Positions 1-6,167 of a stretch of DNA of 8,242 nucleotides are shown here, in pieces. Source of the DNA: Actinomycetes bacterium (GTDB taxonomy: Bacteria > Actinomycetota > Actinomycetes > Streptosporangiales > Streptosporangiaceae); assembly GCA_023425615.1 (NCBI GenBank), contig JAFACJ010000362.1, positions 1-8,242 of the forward strand. The letters run 5' to 3'. The notes beneath the pieces are model-generated. The model was given only the letters and a program-made list of their open reading frames with translations, searched no databases and had not been told where the DNA came from. The first letter of the stretch is position 1; each line of letters starts with the position of its first letter. The translations under genes and the position numbers were made by a program.

Positions 1-200
1 CCCTCCTGGAGGCCGTGGTCGACGGTGACGCCCCCGGCGCGCAGCCCCACCCGCCGCGCCACGAACGCCAGCGCCCCCGCCAGCGCGAGCGAATCGGCGC
101 CGCCGCTGCACGCCACCAGCACCGGACCGGCCGGCTCCAGCCCGTCCAGTGACTCCCGTACCGCCGAACGCACCCTGGCGACAGCCGGATCCGGCCCCAC
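1..200 (-). CDS. tilS: tRNA(Ile)-lysidine synthase TilS, N-terminal part (cut by window edge)
   Basis: TilS uses ATP to attach lysine to the wobble cytidine (C34) of the CAU-anticodon tRNA-Ile, so that it reads AUA and is charged with isoleucine. It acts in the cytoplasm. About 66 N-terminal residues are visible; the rest lies left of the window. They begin [11 protein letters not shown] and carry the PP-loop ATP-pyrophosphatase signature SGGADS at residues 32-37 (context [15 protein letters not shown]), followed by VTVDHGLQ, which is typical of this family. The start is taken as GTG at 200-198, because GPDPAVA is the usual actinobacterial N-terminus. A GGGAGGA lies about 13 nt upstream, which is rather far. 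The gene follows the zincin-like gene after 139 bp with hairpins, so it may have its own promoter. The M. tuberculosis counterpart is Rv3625c (mesJ/tilS), in the same gene order. Other PP-loop enzymes are possible but fit less well. Confidence 0.88.
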   Translation of the reverse strand, partial: MGPDPAVARVRSAVRESLDGLEPAGPVLVACSGGADSLALAGALAFVARRVGLRAGGVTVDHGLQE

Positions 201-266
201 AACCCAACCCCCGTCCTCCCGGCGGACACGCCGCCGAACCGGTCAGGTCTTCAGGGTGTCACGGCC

Positions 267-282
267 CGGGGACGGCTCCCCG
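267..282. other. GC-rich hairpin between the zincin-like gene and tilS
   Basis: CGGGGA and TCCCCG form a perfect 6-bp stem around the four-base loop CGGC. It lies in the 139-bp gap upstream of tilS, close to the stronger hairpin at 305-325. It has no T tract on either side, so its role is uncertain: part of a two-hairpin terminator region or a leader structure of tilS. Confidence 0.3.
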
Positions 283-304
283 CTTGTCCACAGGCCGTCT
301 TTCC

Positions 305-325
305 GGCCGGGCCCGCCGCCCGGCC
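305..325 (-). terminator. Probable GC-rich terminator hairpin after the zincin-like gene
   Basis: GGCCGGGC and GCCCGGCC form a perfect 8-bp, all-GC stem around a 5-base loop. It begins 14 bp beyond the stop codon of the minus-strand metallopeptidase-like gene. There is no U-rich tail, which is common for actinomycete terminators, so function is inferred from position and stem strength only. Confidence 0.45.
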
Positions 326-339
326 AGGCGGCCAGGCCG

Positions 340-1467
340 TTAGGACTCGGTGCCGTTCGGCTTCTCCAGCGGCAGCATCCCGCCCTCCACCTTCGGGAGG
401 CCCACCCGGGTGATCCACAGGGACGGGTCGCTGATCTCGGCCATCGTCGGCAGGGTCTCGGGTGACGTCCACACCCTGTTGAAACCGGCCATCCCGATCT
501 CGGTGTGCACCCGGCGGACGAACCGCGCGCCCTCGGCGTACTGCTTCATCTTCAGATCGATGCCCAGCAGCCGCCGGATCGCCTTGTCGAGCCGCGACCC
601 CCCGCCGCGGCGCGAGGAGAACTTCGCGCGGATCTGCGTGACGGACGGCACGACCTCGGGCCCGACCGCGTCCATGACGAAGTCGCCGTGCCCCTCCACC
701 AGCGTCATCACCGCGGTGAGCCGTTCCAGGATCTCCCGCTGGGCCGGGGTCTGGATCGCGTCGATCAGCGTCGACTCGCCGCCGCGCACCGCGTCGGCGA
801 CAGCCTCGGCCGCCTCCTTGATCCGGTCGAACAGCTCGCTGGGGCTGAGGTCGGAGGCGAGCAGGAACTGCGTCATCTGCTCCTGGACGTAGGAGCGCAG
901 CCACGGCACGGCGGTGAACTGAGCGCGATGCGTCTCCTCGTGCAGGCACACCCACAGCCGGAAGTCGCGGGACTCCACGGCCAGTTCCTGCTCGACGTGG
1001 ACGATGTTGGGCGCGACCAGCGTCAGCCGCCCCGCGGGCGTCCGCCCTGACGGGTCCGGAGGGAGGAAGAGCTCGTACTGGCCCAGCACGCGGCTGGCCA
1101 TGTAGGCGAGGATCGCCCCCATCTGCATGCCCGTGACGCGGGGGCCGACGATGTCGGCGGCGATCCCCATCGGCCCGGACGGCGCCGCACGGCGCTGCGA
1201 GAGCTGCTCGACCAGCGGCTCCAGCACCACCCGGAACCCGTCGACGTTCGCCTTGATCCAGCCCGGCCGGTCCACCACCGTGGCGGGCTGCGTGGCAGGC
1301 GGGACGTCCATGCGGGTGAACTCCCGCACATGCCCCTCGGCCACGGCCGACAGTTCCCTCAGTTCGGTGACGACCGCCCGCGCCTCCTGGGCGGAGACCT
1401 GCGGGCCCGGCCGCACCAGGCGGGCGCCGGTCTGGACGGCCGTACCCCAGTCGATCATGCCGCTCAC
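340..1467 (-). CDS. Zincin-like putative zinc metallopeptidase (DUF2342 / Zincin_2 family)
   Basis: This is a 375-residue protein of the actinobacterial family formerly called DUF2342, often annotated as a coenzyme F420 biosynthesis-associated protein or zinc-dependent metalloprotease. Its substrate is unknown. A zincin motif HEETH is at residues 176-180 (context VCLHEETHRAQF), with a downstream EGHGDFVMDAVG segment (E258, H260) that is a candidate source of further metal or catalytic residues. There is no signal peptide or clear membrane segment, so it is probably cytoplasmic. The GTG at 1467 is chosen because GGAGG lies 8 nt upstream. The ATG at 1458 (MIDWGTAV, the usual family start) is in frame three codons later and is 14 nt from that site. 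The open frame runs further upstream to 1590 but that part does not look like protein. The gene lies between dacB and tilS, as in M. tuberculosis (Rv3626c), so a link to the cell wall or to tRNA/nucleotide metabolism is only suggested by position. The stop is TAA. Confidence 0.88.
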   Translation of the reverse strand: MSGMIDWGTAVQTGARLVRPGPQVSAQEARAVVTELRELSAVAEGHVREFTRMDVPPATQPATVVDRPGWIKANVDGFRVVLEPLVEQLSQRRAAPSGPMGIAADIVGPRVTGMQMGAILAYMASRVLGQYELFLPPDPSGRTPAGRLTLVAPNIVHVEQELAVESRDFRLWVCLHEETHRAQFTAVPWLRSYVQEQMTQFLLASDLSPSELFDRIKEAAEAVADAVRGGESTLIDAIQTPAQREILERLTAVMTLVEGHGDFVMDAVGPEVVPSVTQIRAKFSSRRGGGSRLDKAIRRLLGIDLKMKQYAEGARFVRRVHTEIGMAGFNRVWTSPETLPTMAEISDPSLWITRVGLPKVEGGMLPLEKPNGTES

Positions 1468-1537
1468 GCCTGCTCCCTCCACCGCGACCCGAGGTCCGGG
1501 ACAGGAACGGGCCGCGTTCATTTCACCGTACGCGACT

Positions 1538-1563
1538 AACGTCCCGCCCCTGCGAGGCGTTCC
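1538..1563 (-). promoter_or_regulatory. Candidate ECF (SigR-like) promoter for the zincin-like gene
   Basis: On the minus strand GGAAC (1563-1559) is followed after 18 bases by GTT (1540-1538). This resembles the GGAAT-N18-GTT pattern known for SigR-type oxidative-stress promoters. It lies about 70 bp upstream of the GTG start, in the 162-bp gap after dacB. The match is short, so chance is a real alternative. No better sigma-70-type promoter was seen in this gap. Confidence 0.25.
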
Positions 1564-1629
1564 CCGAAACCCCTCGGTCAACCTGGACATCCGGCCTGAA
1601 ATATCACCATTTATCGTGATCTTTAGCTC

Positions 1630-2985
1630 TCAGCAGTCGCAGGCGGCGACGGTCGTGGCGAGCGCGTCTAGCGTGACGCGGGCGGCCCCCAGATCACTGA
1701 CGCCGTTGGCCATGAAGGCGAACGTCAGAAGACGGCCGTTGCGGTTCAGAACGGTGCCCGCGAGGGTCGCGACATTGTTGAGCGTGCCGGTCTTCGCCCG
1801 GACGATCCCCGCGCCGGGCGTACCGAGGAAGCGCTCGGTGAGCGTCCCGCTGAACCCCGCCACGGGCATCCCGGTGATGACGGTACGCAGTTCGGTGCGC
1901 TTACCGGAGGCGTCCAAGGCGACCATCTTCGCCAGCCCCAGAGGAGTAATGCGGTTGAGCGGCGACAGGCCGCTACCGTCCACGGTGTCGACGCCTTGCG
2001 CGACCCCCAGCGACTGCAGGACGCTCCGGATGGCCCGCGCCGAGCCCACGAAGTCGGCGGACAGCCCCTTCTTCAACGCCAACTGCCGCGCCAACGCCTC
2101 GGCCACGTCGTTGTCGCTGCAGTCCATGAGGTGTTCAACGAGGGCGGAGATCGGCGGCGACTGCACGTCTGCGACCTTCTGGCCGCCGTTTCCGGAGGCG
2201 GGGGCGCCGACCGTGGCGTTCACCCCGAAGCGGTTCAGCCACTGGGCGAACACCTGAGTGGCGTGCTTCGGCCCGTCCGCGACAGGCGCCACCGTGCCCT
2301 CGCAGGGGTTGGGAGCCACCCTTCCGTTGTCGACCATCAGCGCCGCGACCGGCGCGACGCTTCCCTCCGTGACATAGGTGGGCTTCCAACCGGGTCCCAG
2401 AACGGACCCGGAGTAGAGCGAGGAGTCGTAGTCGACGGTGATCCGGGTGACCCCGGAGGTCTTGAGCGAGTTCGCCGTCTCGCGCGCCAGGACGGCGATG
2501 GAGGCGGACTGCGGGTAGCCCGTCGGGTTCGCCTTCGACGAGAGGGTCGGGTCGCCTCCGCCGACCAGCACCAGCCTGTCGCCCTTGAGCACCGCCTTGG
2601 TGGTCAGCCGCGCCGACGTGTCCAGCGCGGCGAGCACCGCCGTGGAAGTCACGATCTTGGTGGTCGAGGCGGGCACCGCCGCCTGTCCGGAACCGGCCTC
2701 GAACAGGCTCTTCTGCGTCACGCTGTCGAGGACGACCCCGATGATCTTGCCGTTGGCGTTGAGCTTCGTGAGTCTGGCGGCCAGTTGCGCCCCGGGGACC
2801 CGCGCGTCGGCGGTACCCTGCGAGATCTCACCGGGAACCACGATCCGCCTGTGGGCCACGGCCGCCGGCTGCGGAGAGAGATCCCGTTCGGGTGTGATTT
2901 TCACCACACCCGCAGCCGCGCCCACGGTGAAGACTTGGAGCAGGAAGAGTGTGACCACGGCCACTGGCCGATCGATGGCCGCCAC
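1630..2985 (-). CDS. dacB: D-alanyl-D-alanine carboxypeptidase/endopeptidase, PBP4 (DacB) type
   Basis: This is a 451-residue class C low-molecular-weight penicillin-binding protein that removes the terminal D-Ala from peptidoglycan stem peptides and may cut D-Ala-mDAP cross-links outside the membrane. The N-terminus has a hydrophobic segment ([20 protein letters not shown], residues 7-26) that is a signal peptide or membrane anchor. All three serine-peptidase motifs are intact: SxxK as STTK at 107-110 (Ser107 nucleophile), SxN as SDN at 290-292, and KTG at 398-400. The family stretch DGSGLS is at 336-341. The start is GTG 2985-2983, with GGAAGGGG six bases upstream. An ATG five bases earlier (2990) is out of frame. 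It is divergent from ppa and upstream of the zincin-like gene and tilS, matching Rv3627c and its neighbours in M. tuberculosis. The C-terminus ends ACDC, two cysteines of unknown role. The enzyme assignment is secure; the gene symbol is by family. Confidence 0.93.
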   Translation of the reverse strand: MAAIDRPVAVVTLFLLQVFTVGAAAGVVKITPERDLSPQPAAVAHRRIVVPGEISQGTADARVPGAQLAARLTKLNANGKIIGVVLDSVTQKSLFEAGSGQAAVPASTTKIVTSTAVLAALDTSARLTTKAVLKGDRLVLVGGGDPTLSSKANPTGYPQSASIAVLARETANSLKTSGVTRITVDYDSSLYSGSVLGPGWKPTYVTEGSVAPVAALMVDNGRVAPNPCEGTVAPVADGPKHATQVFAQWLNRFGVNATVGAPASGNGGQKVADVQSPPISALVEHLMDCSDNDVAEALARQLALKKGLSADFVGSARAIRSVLQSLGVAQGVDTVDGSGLSPLNRITPLGLAKMVALDASGKRTELRTVITGMPVAGFSGTLTERFLGTPGAGIVRAKTGTLNNVATLAGTVLNRNGRLLTFAFMANGVSDLGAARVTLDALATTVAACDC

Positions 2986-3105
2986 AACATACCCCTTCCC
3001 GGTCCAGGACTATCGCTGGAGTGCGACATCCTTGTATATCCACAACACCCCATGAGCCGTGCATCGAACGCGGCATCTTCACAGACCGGCAAGCGGAGGA
3101 CGACA
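2986..3105. promoter_or_regulatory. Divergent dacB / ppa promoter region
   Basis: These 120 bp must drive both genes. For dacB (minus strand) a candidate promoter is TATACA at 3038-3033, an 18-base spacer, and GATAGT at 3014-3009, predicting a leader of about 16 nt that includes GGAAGGGG. A short inverted repeat, TTGT/ACAA around six bases, overlaps the -35. For ppa no convincing -10/-35 pair was found. Its ribosome site is GCGGAGGA at 3093-3100, five bases before the GTG. Confidence 0.4.
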
Positions 3106-3597
3106 GTGGAATTCGACGTCACCATCGAGATCCCCAAGGGCTCTCGTAACAAGTACGAAGTGGATCACGAGACGGGCCGCATCCGTCTCGACCGCCTGCT
3201 GTTCACCTCCACCCAGTACCCCACCGACTACGGCTTCGTGGAGGACACCCTCGGCGAGGACGGCGACCCGCTGGACGCCCTGGTCCTGCTGCAGGAGCCG
3301 ACCTTCCCCGGTTGCCTCATCCTGTGCCGCACCGTCGGCATGTTCCGGATGACCGACGAGGCGGGCGGCGACGACAAGCTGCTGTGCGTGCCGGCCACCG
3401 ACCCGCGCTTCGAGCACGTGCGTGACATCCACCACGTCCCCGAGTTCGAGCGGCTGGAGATCCAGCACTTCTTCGAGGTCTACAAGGACCTCGAGCCCGG
3501 CAAGTCGGTCGAGGGCGCCAACTGGGTAGGCCGTGTCGAGGCCGAGGAGGAGATCCTCCGCTCGCGCAAGCGTTTCCAGGACCAGGGCGGCCACTGA
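3106..3597 (+). CDS. ppa: Inorganic pyrophosphatase (family I, soluble)
   Basis: This cytoplasmic Mg-dependent enzyme hydrolyses pyrophosphate to two phosphates, pulling forward DNA, RNA, aminoacyl-tRNA and nucleotide-sugar synthesis. It has 163 residues, a normal length for the actinobacterial enzyme. The family signature is at 52-58 (D52, D54 and D57 in DGDPLDA, matching the metal-binding D65/D67/D70 of the E. coli enzyme). A second cluster, D84, D89 and K91 in DEAGGDDK, corresponds to E. coli D97, D102 and K104. The active-site region QYPTDYGF is at 37-44. The GTG start at 3106 is supported by GCGGAGGA five bases upstream and by the usual N-terminus [20 protein letters not shown]; the open frame upstream is not coding-like. 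It is divergent from dacB and convergent with the NlpC/P60 gene, whose stop is 16 bp away. The M. tuberculosis counterpart is Rv3628. Confidence 0.97.
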   Translation: MEFDVTIEIPKGSRNKYEVDHETGRIRLDRLLFTSTQYPTDYGFVEDTLGEDGDPLDALVLLQEPTFPGCLILCRTVGMFRMTDEAGGDDKLLCVPATDPRFEHVRDIHHVPEFERLEIQHFFEVYKDLEPGKSVEGANWVGRVEAEEEILRSRKRFQDQGGH

Positions 3598-3613
3598 AGG
3601 CCACGGGGCTCCG

Positions 3614-5029
3614 CTAGGCGGGCCGGACCGCTCCGATGAGGCCCTTGCGCCGAATCGAGGAGATCCGGACCCGCGCTCCCGTGTAGGGCGCCTCCACCAT
3701 CCGGCCGCGGCCAATGAAGATCCCGACATGGTGAATCGTGTCGGGATCTTTGGTGTTCCTGGCGAAGAACACGAGGTCACCGGGAGTGGCCATGTCGAGC
3801 GGTACGCGCGGCCCGGAGTTCCACTGCGAGCCCGTGAAGTGGTCCAGCTTCACACCGGCCTGCGCCCAGGAGTAGAGGGCGAGGCCCGAGCAGTCGAAAC
3901 CACGCGTCCTGGCGCCGCGCCCGATGCCGAAAGAGGGGCCTGACGCATTGCCGCCACCCCAGGAGTAGGGCGTACCGATCCACTTGAGAGCGGCCTGGAC
4001 GACCCGCCTACCGCGGGCGGCACCCCGTGCGAAGGCACGTTCGCCCTTGCGTCCCTTGCTGATGACCGCCTGAGGCTCGGTGGCGGGGTCCGCGTTCTTC
4101 CTCCGCCTCTCCGCCAGGGAGACGACGCCGTCGGCCGGAGCGAGCAGCTGCTTCCTCAGCGCGAGGAGCCGGGATACCGTCGCCTTCTGCGACGCGTACG
4201 CCTCGTCGGCCTCCTTCTTCGCCTTCCGCGCGGAGGAGACCGCCTCCTTCTGGCGGTCGTAGGCCTGCCGCGCCTCGTTTCCCGTCTGCTCGGCCTTCTC
4301 CTTCGTCTCCTTCAGCTCTCCGAGGCCGTCTTCAGGGTTCTGCTCCGCACCCGACTTCCAGCCGTCGGCGGGATTGGCCCTCACGTCCTTGAGGGACTTC
4401 AGTGCCTCGACGGTCCGGAGTGCCTTCGCCACCTCCGACCTCTCGGTGCTCTCCGCGCCATCGACGCTCTGGGGCTCCGCGGACGTCTCGGGCCCCTCGG
4501 GCGTCTCAGACCCCTCGAAATCTTCACCGCCCTCTGAGTCCCCGTCCTCACCGTCCTCCTCGGCGTGTGCGTCCTCGGCCTGGGGCGTCTCTACGTGTAC
4601 GGTCTCTGGCTGTGCGTCATCGGCTTGTACGTTCTCCTCCTGCACGGCTTCCGGCTGCGGGGCCTCGGCGCGTCCAGGGGCTGTTCGTGCGGCTTCGGCC
4701 TGCGCGGTCTCGTACTTCGCGCCGGCCATCCGCATCTGTTGTCGAGCCTCGTCGAAGGCCTTGCGCGACCGCTTCAGCGTCGCGACCTCCTCGTTGTAGC
4801 GCTTCTGCGCCCGCTCCGCGCGCTCTCCCAGCTTCGTCAGCTCGGCCTTCTCCTTTTTGAGGCGGGCCGTCGCCTGTTCCAGTTGCTGTTCCTTCTCTCG
4901 GGCCGTATGCCTACTGTCGGCCAGGTCCTTCGTACTGGAAGGCTCCGGCGGCGCGGCCAGGACGGGCGTCCCCACCGCGACGAGAGCGCCGGTCATGAGC
5001 ACCACCAGGCTCCGAGATGGCTGAGTCAC
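3614..5029 (-). CDS. Secreted NlpC/P60 peptidoglycan endopeptidase with coiled coils and acidic insert
   Basis: This 471-residue secreted cell-wall hydrolase probably cuts D-Glu-mDAP type bonds in stem peptides. In order it has a signal peptide (residues 1-25, hydrophobic SLVVLMTGALVAVGTPVLA, cleavage near LA-AP), a charged coiled coil (about 35-112), an acidic low-complexity stretch (about 118-200) with a 15-residue tandem repeat, a second coiled coil (about 238-297), a basic linker, and a C-terminal NlpC/P60 domain (about 343-471). The catalytic Cys380 is in FDCSGLALYSWAQAG, His434 in HHVGIFIG, and Glu446 in MVEAP. The 12-residue His-Glu spacing equals that of the M. tuberculosis RipA triad (C383, H432, E444). 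The coiled coils recall the autoinhibitory N-terminal segments of RipA-like enzymes. The GTG at 5029 is chosen because AGGAGG lies four bases upstream and the signal peptide then starts properly; an ATG at 5068 lacks this. The stop is TAG. It is convergent with ppa and follows the sigma-factor gene by 114 bp. Confidence 0.92.
   Translation of the reverse strand: MTQPSRSLVVLMTGALVAVGTPVLAAPPEPSSTKDLADSRHTAREKEQQLEQATARLKKEKAELTKLGERAERAQKRYNEEVATLKRSRKAFDEARQQMRMAGAKYETAQAEAARTAPGRAEAPQPEAVQEENVQADDAQPETVHVETPQAEDAHAEEDGEDGDSEGGEDFEGSETPEGPETSAEPQSVDGAESTERSEVAKALRTVEALKSLKDVRANPADGWKSGAEQNPEDGLGELKETKEKAEQTGNEARQAYDRQKEAVSSARKAKKEADEAYASQKATVSRLLALRKQLLAPADGVVSLAERRRKNADPATEPQAVISKGRKGERAFARGAARGRRVVQAALKWIGTPYSWGGGNASGPSFGIGRGARTRGFDCSGLALYSWAQAGVKLDHFTGSQWNSGPRVPLDMATPGDLVFFARNTKDPDTIHHVGIFIGRGRMVEAPYTGARVRISSIRRKGLIGAVRPA
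4568..4657 (-). repeat. Two tandem 15-residue coding repeats in the acidic insert
   Basis: Residues 125-139 (QPEAVQEENVQADDA) and 140-154 (QPETVHVETPQAEDA) of the NlpC/P60 protein are adjacent copies of one unit, sharing nine of fifteen residues (Q, P, E, V, E, Q, A, D, A). At DNA level this is two 45-bp units. An Asp/Glu/Ser/Gly-rich tail follows. Such repeats expand and contract by slippage, so copy number may vary among strains. Confidence 0.7.
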
Positions 5030-5042
5030 GCTTCCTCCTCCC

Positions 5043-5099
5043 GTTCGGCGGTCGGCCATGCCGAACATTTCCGGGCGAGCACTTTCCGTGACGGCTCGC
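5043..5099 (-). promoter_or_regulatory. Structured 5' leader of the NlpC/P60 gene (two inverted repeats)
   Basis: Within the 114-bp gap upstream of the gene are two perfect inverted repeats. GTTCGGC / GCCGAAC (5043-5049 and 5060-5066) has a 10-base loop and lies directly before the ribosome site. GCGAGC / GCTCGC (5075-5080 and 5094-5099) has a 13-base loop and overlaps an alternative small palindrome, CCGT-G-ACGG (5086-5094). They could fold in the mRNA leader and affect initiation. No known riboswitch consensus was recognised. Confidence 0.35.
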
Positions 5100-5143
5100 T
5101 CACCGAGAGGTGCCTACCCCGGGTTTCGCCGCGCTCACACCAA

Positions 5144-6034
5144 TCAGGTGATCATGTTTCTGTTCATGGGACGGCTTCTGAATGGCATACCGAAGAAACC
5201 GGCGGACACGGTCATACAACGAGACTGCACCGGAAATCCGGCGGCGGTGAACTCGGCCCTCCGGGAGGCTATGAAAAGCCGGTAACCCACCAATTCCGGA
5301 TCGGTGAAAAAGTTCATCACGCGCACTCGTAGCGAGGCGGATGGACGTGCGTAAGGCGACAATCCAAGGATCTTCGCCGGTGAGAACGTCACGGTGGGGG
5401 CGTGCGCGCGGCAGATGTGGCATTCCCCGGCGTGCGCCAGCAGTTTGGCACGGACACTGGGATCGAGCACGCCCCCGACGCGCTCGGCCAGGACGGCGCC
5501 GCGCCCCGGGCAGCCGTGCGGGCCGAGCCTGGCCAGGATCTCGGCCGACAGGGCGAGCCGCAGGTCCTCCTCGGCGTCCTCCAGCACGGTCTTGACCCGC
5601 CGGTGCGGCAGTTCGAGGACCGCCGCGAGCCCCGGCAGCGACAGGCGGTGCCGCAACCGCAGCTCCAGCGCGTCACGGGCCTGCGTGGACAGGGATCTCA
5701 GCGCCCGCCAGGCGACCAGCCGCTGGTCGACGTCGTCCTGATCGTGCCGGGCCACCACGAGGTCGGGCCGCCCGTCCGCGGGCCGTGAACCGTGCGCGCA
5801 CTCCAGCCGGGCGATCGCATACAGCCAGGGGGCGAGGCTCCCGGCGTCGCGCAGGCGGCCGATGTGCGCCTCGGCGACGATGAACGCGTCGCGCAGCGCC
5901 ACCTGGGCCGCCTCCTGGTCGAGCAGACGCGACCAGCAGAAGGCGTAGAGCTGTACGGCATAAGCGTCATAAACGGCGGCCAGCGCGCCGGGATCCCGGG
6001 AACGCAGCGCCTCGGCGAGGAGAATGTCATCCAT
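5144..6034 (-). CDS. ECF-type RNA polymerase sigma factor with fused C-terminal anti-sigma-like zinc finger
   Basis: This 296-residue protein of the sigma-70/ECF superfamily is predicted to direct RNA polymerase to a small promoter set. Region 2 is at about 1-80 (MDDILLAEALRSRDPGALAA, then YDAYAVQLYAFCWSRL). A region-4-like helix-turn-helix is at about 112-162 (LSTQARDALELRL, then LPGLAAVLELPHRRVKTVL). Next comes a module like the zf-HC2 domain of anti-sigma factors: RVGGVLDPSVRAKLLAHAGE, then H201-x3-C205-x2-C208. The remaining 85 or so residues (FTDPELVGYRLFIASRRAEF) resemble no domain I can name and end in a short, low-quality tail with no membrane helix. The ATG at 6034 is the only plausible start, because no start codon precedes it in frame near region 2. 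It has no Shine-Dalgarno site, so a leaderless transcript is likely. It lies 133 bp after the NERD gene and 114 bp before the NlpC/P60 gene, so it could control either. Target promoters are unknown. Confidence 0.82.
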   Translation of the reverse strand: MDDILLAEALRSRDPGALAAVYDAYAVQLYAFCWSRLLDQEAAQVALRDAFIVAEAHIGRLRDAGSLAPWLYAIARLECAHGSRPADGRPDLVVARHDQDDVDQRLVAWRALRSLSTQARDALELRLRHRLSLPGLAAVLELPHRRVKTVLEDAEEDLRLALSAEILARLGPHGCPGRGAVLAERVGGVLDPSVRAKLLAHAGECHICRAHAPTVTFSPAKILGLSPYARPSASLRVRVMNFFTDPELVGYRLFIASRRAEFTAAGFPVQSRCMTVSAGFFGMPFRSRPMNRNMIT

Positions 6035-6041
6035 GAGAGGG

Positions 6042-6089
6042 AACTTAAAACTTTTCTCCGTCGCCCTCCAGCGTAAATCAATAATTGAT
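6042..6089 (-). promoter_or_regulatory. Candidate leaderless promoter and AT-rich palindrome upstream of the sigma-factor gene
   Basis: On the minus strand TAAGTT (6047-6042) ends seven bases before the ATG at 6034, the spacing expected for a -10 element of a leaderless transcript. The matching -35 (TGGAGG, 17-base spacer) is weak. Slightly upstream is a perfect 13-bp palindrome, ATCAAT-A-ATTGAT (6077-6089). It stands out in this GC-rich DNA and is a candidate operator for an unidentified regulator. Confidence 0.35.
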
Positions 6090-6167
6090 CCGGACGCCCG
6101 CGCCAGCATAATGAACCGCCTTATCGAAGGATGTCCGCCTTGCCGGACGGATGGCTTTGATCCGGCG

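Noticed and set aside
1468..1590. N-terminal extension of the zincin-like protein to an ATG at 1590
   Set aside because: The extra 41 residues are unlike the family and have no good ribosome site. The GTG at 1467 or ATG at 1458 fits the family start.
1603..1620. Small hairpin (ATCAC/GTGAT) just after the dacB stop
   Set aside because: The stem is only 5 bp with a mixed loop and no T tract, too weak to call a terminator.
1996..3105. Long open frame upstream of and continuous with ppa on the plus strand
   Set aside because: It is antisense to dacB, whose motifs are intact. The ppa GTG at 3106 has a strong ribosome site and the standard N-terminus, so the upstream part is a GC-rich shadow.
5030..5143. 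c-di-AMP (ydaO) riboswitch before the NlpC/P60 gene
   Set aside because: The gene type suggested it and there is an AACCCGGGG-like stretch, but the expected downstream conserved blocks were not seen and the gap is too short for the full aptamer.
5100..5423. Separate 107-residue minus-strand frame overlapping the sigma gene end
   Set aside because: It has no ribosome site or recognisable domain. It is only of interest as a possible frameshift continuation of the sigma gene.
6132..6152. Short inverted repeat (GTCCG/CGGAC) downstream of the NERD stop
   Set aside because: A five-base stem is expected by chance in this GC-rich DNA, and no T-rich tail follows.
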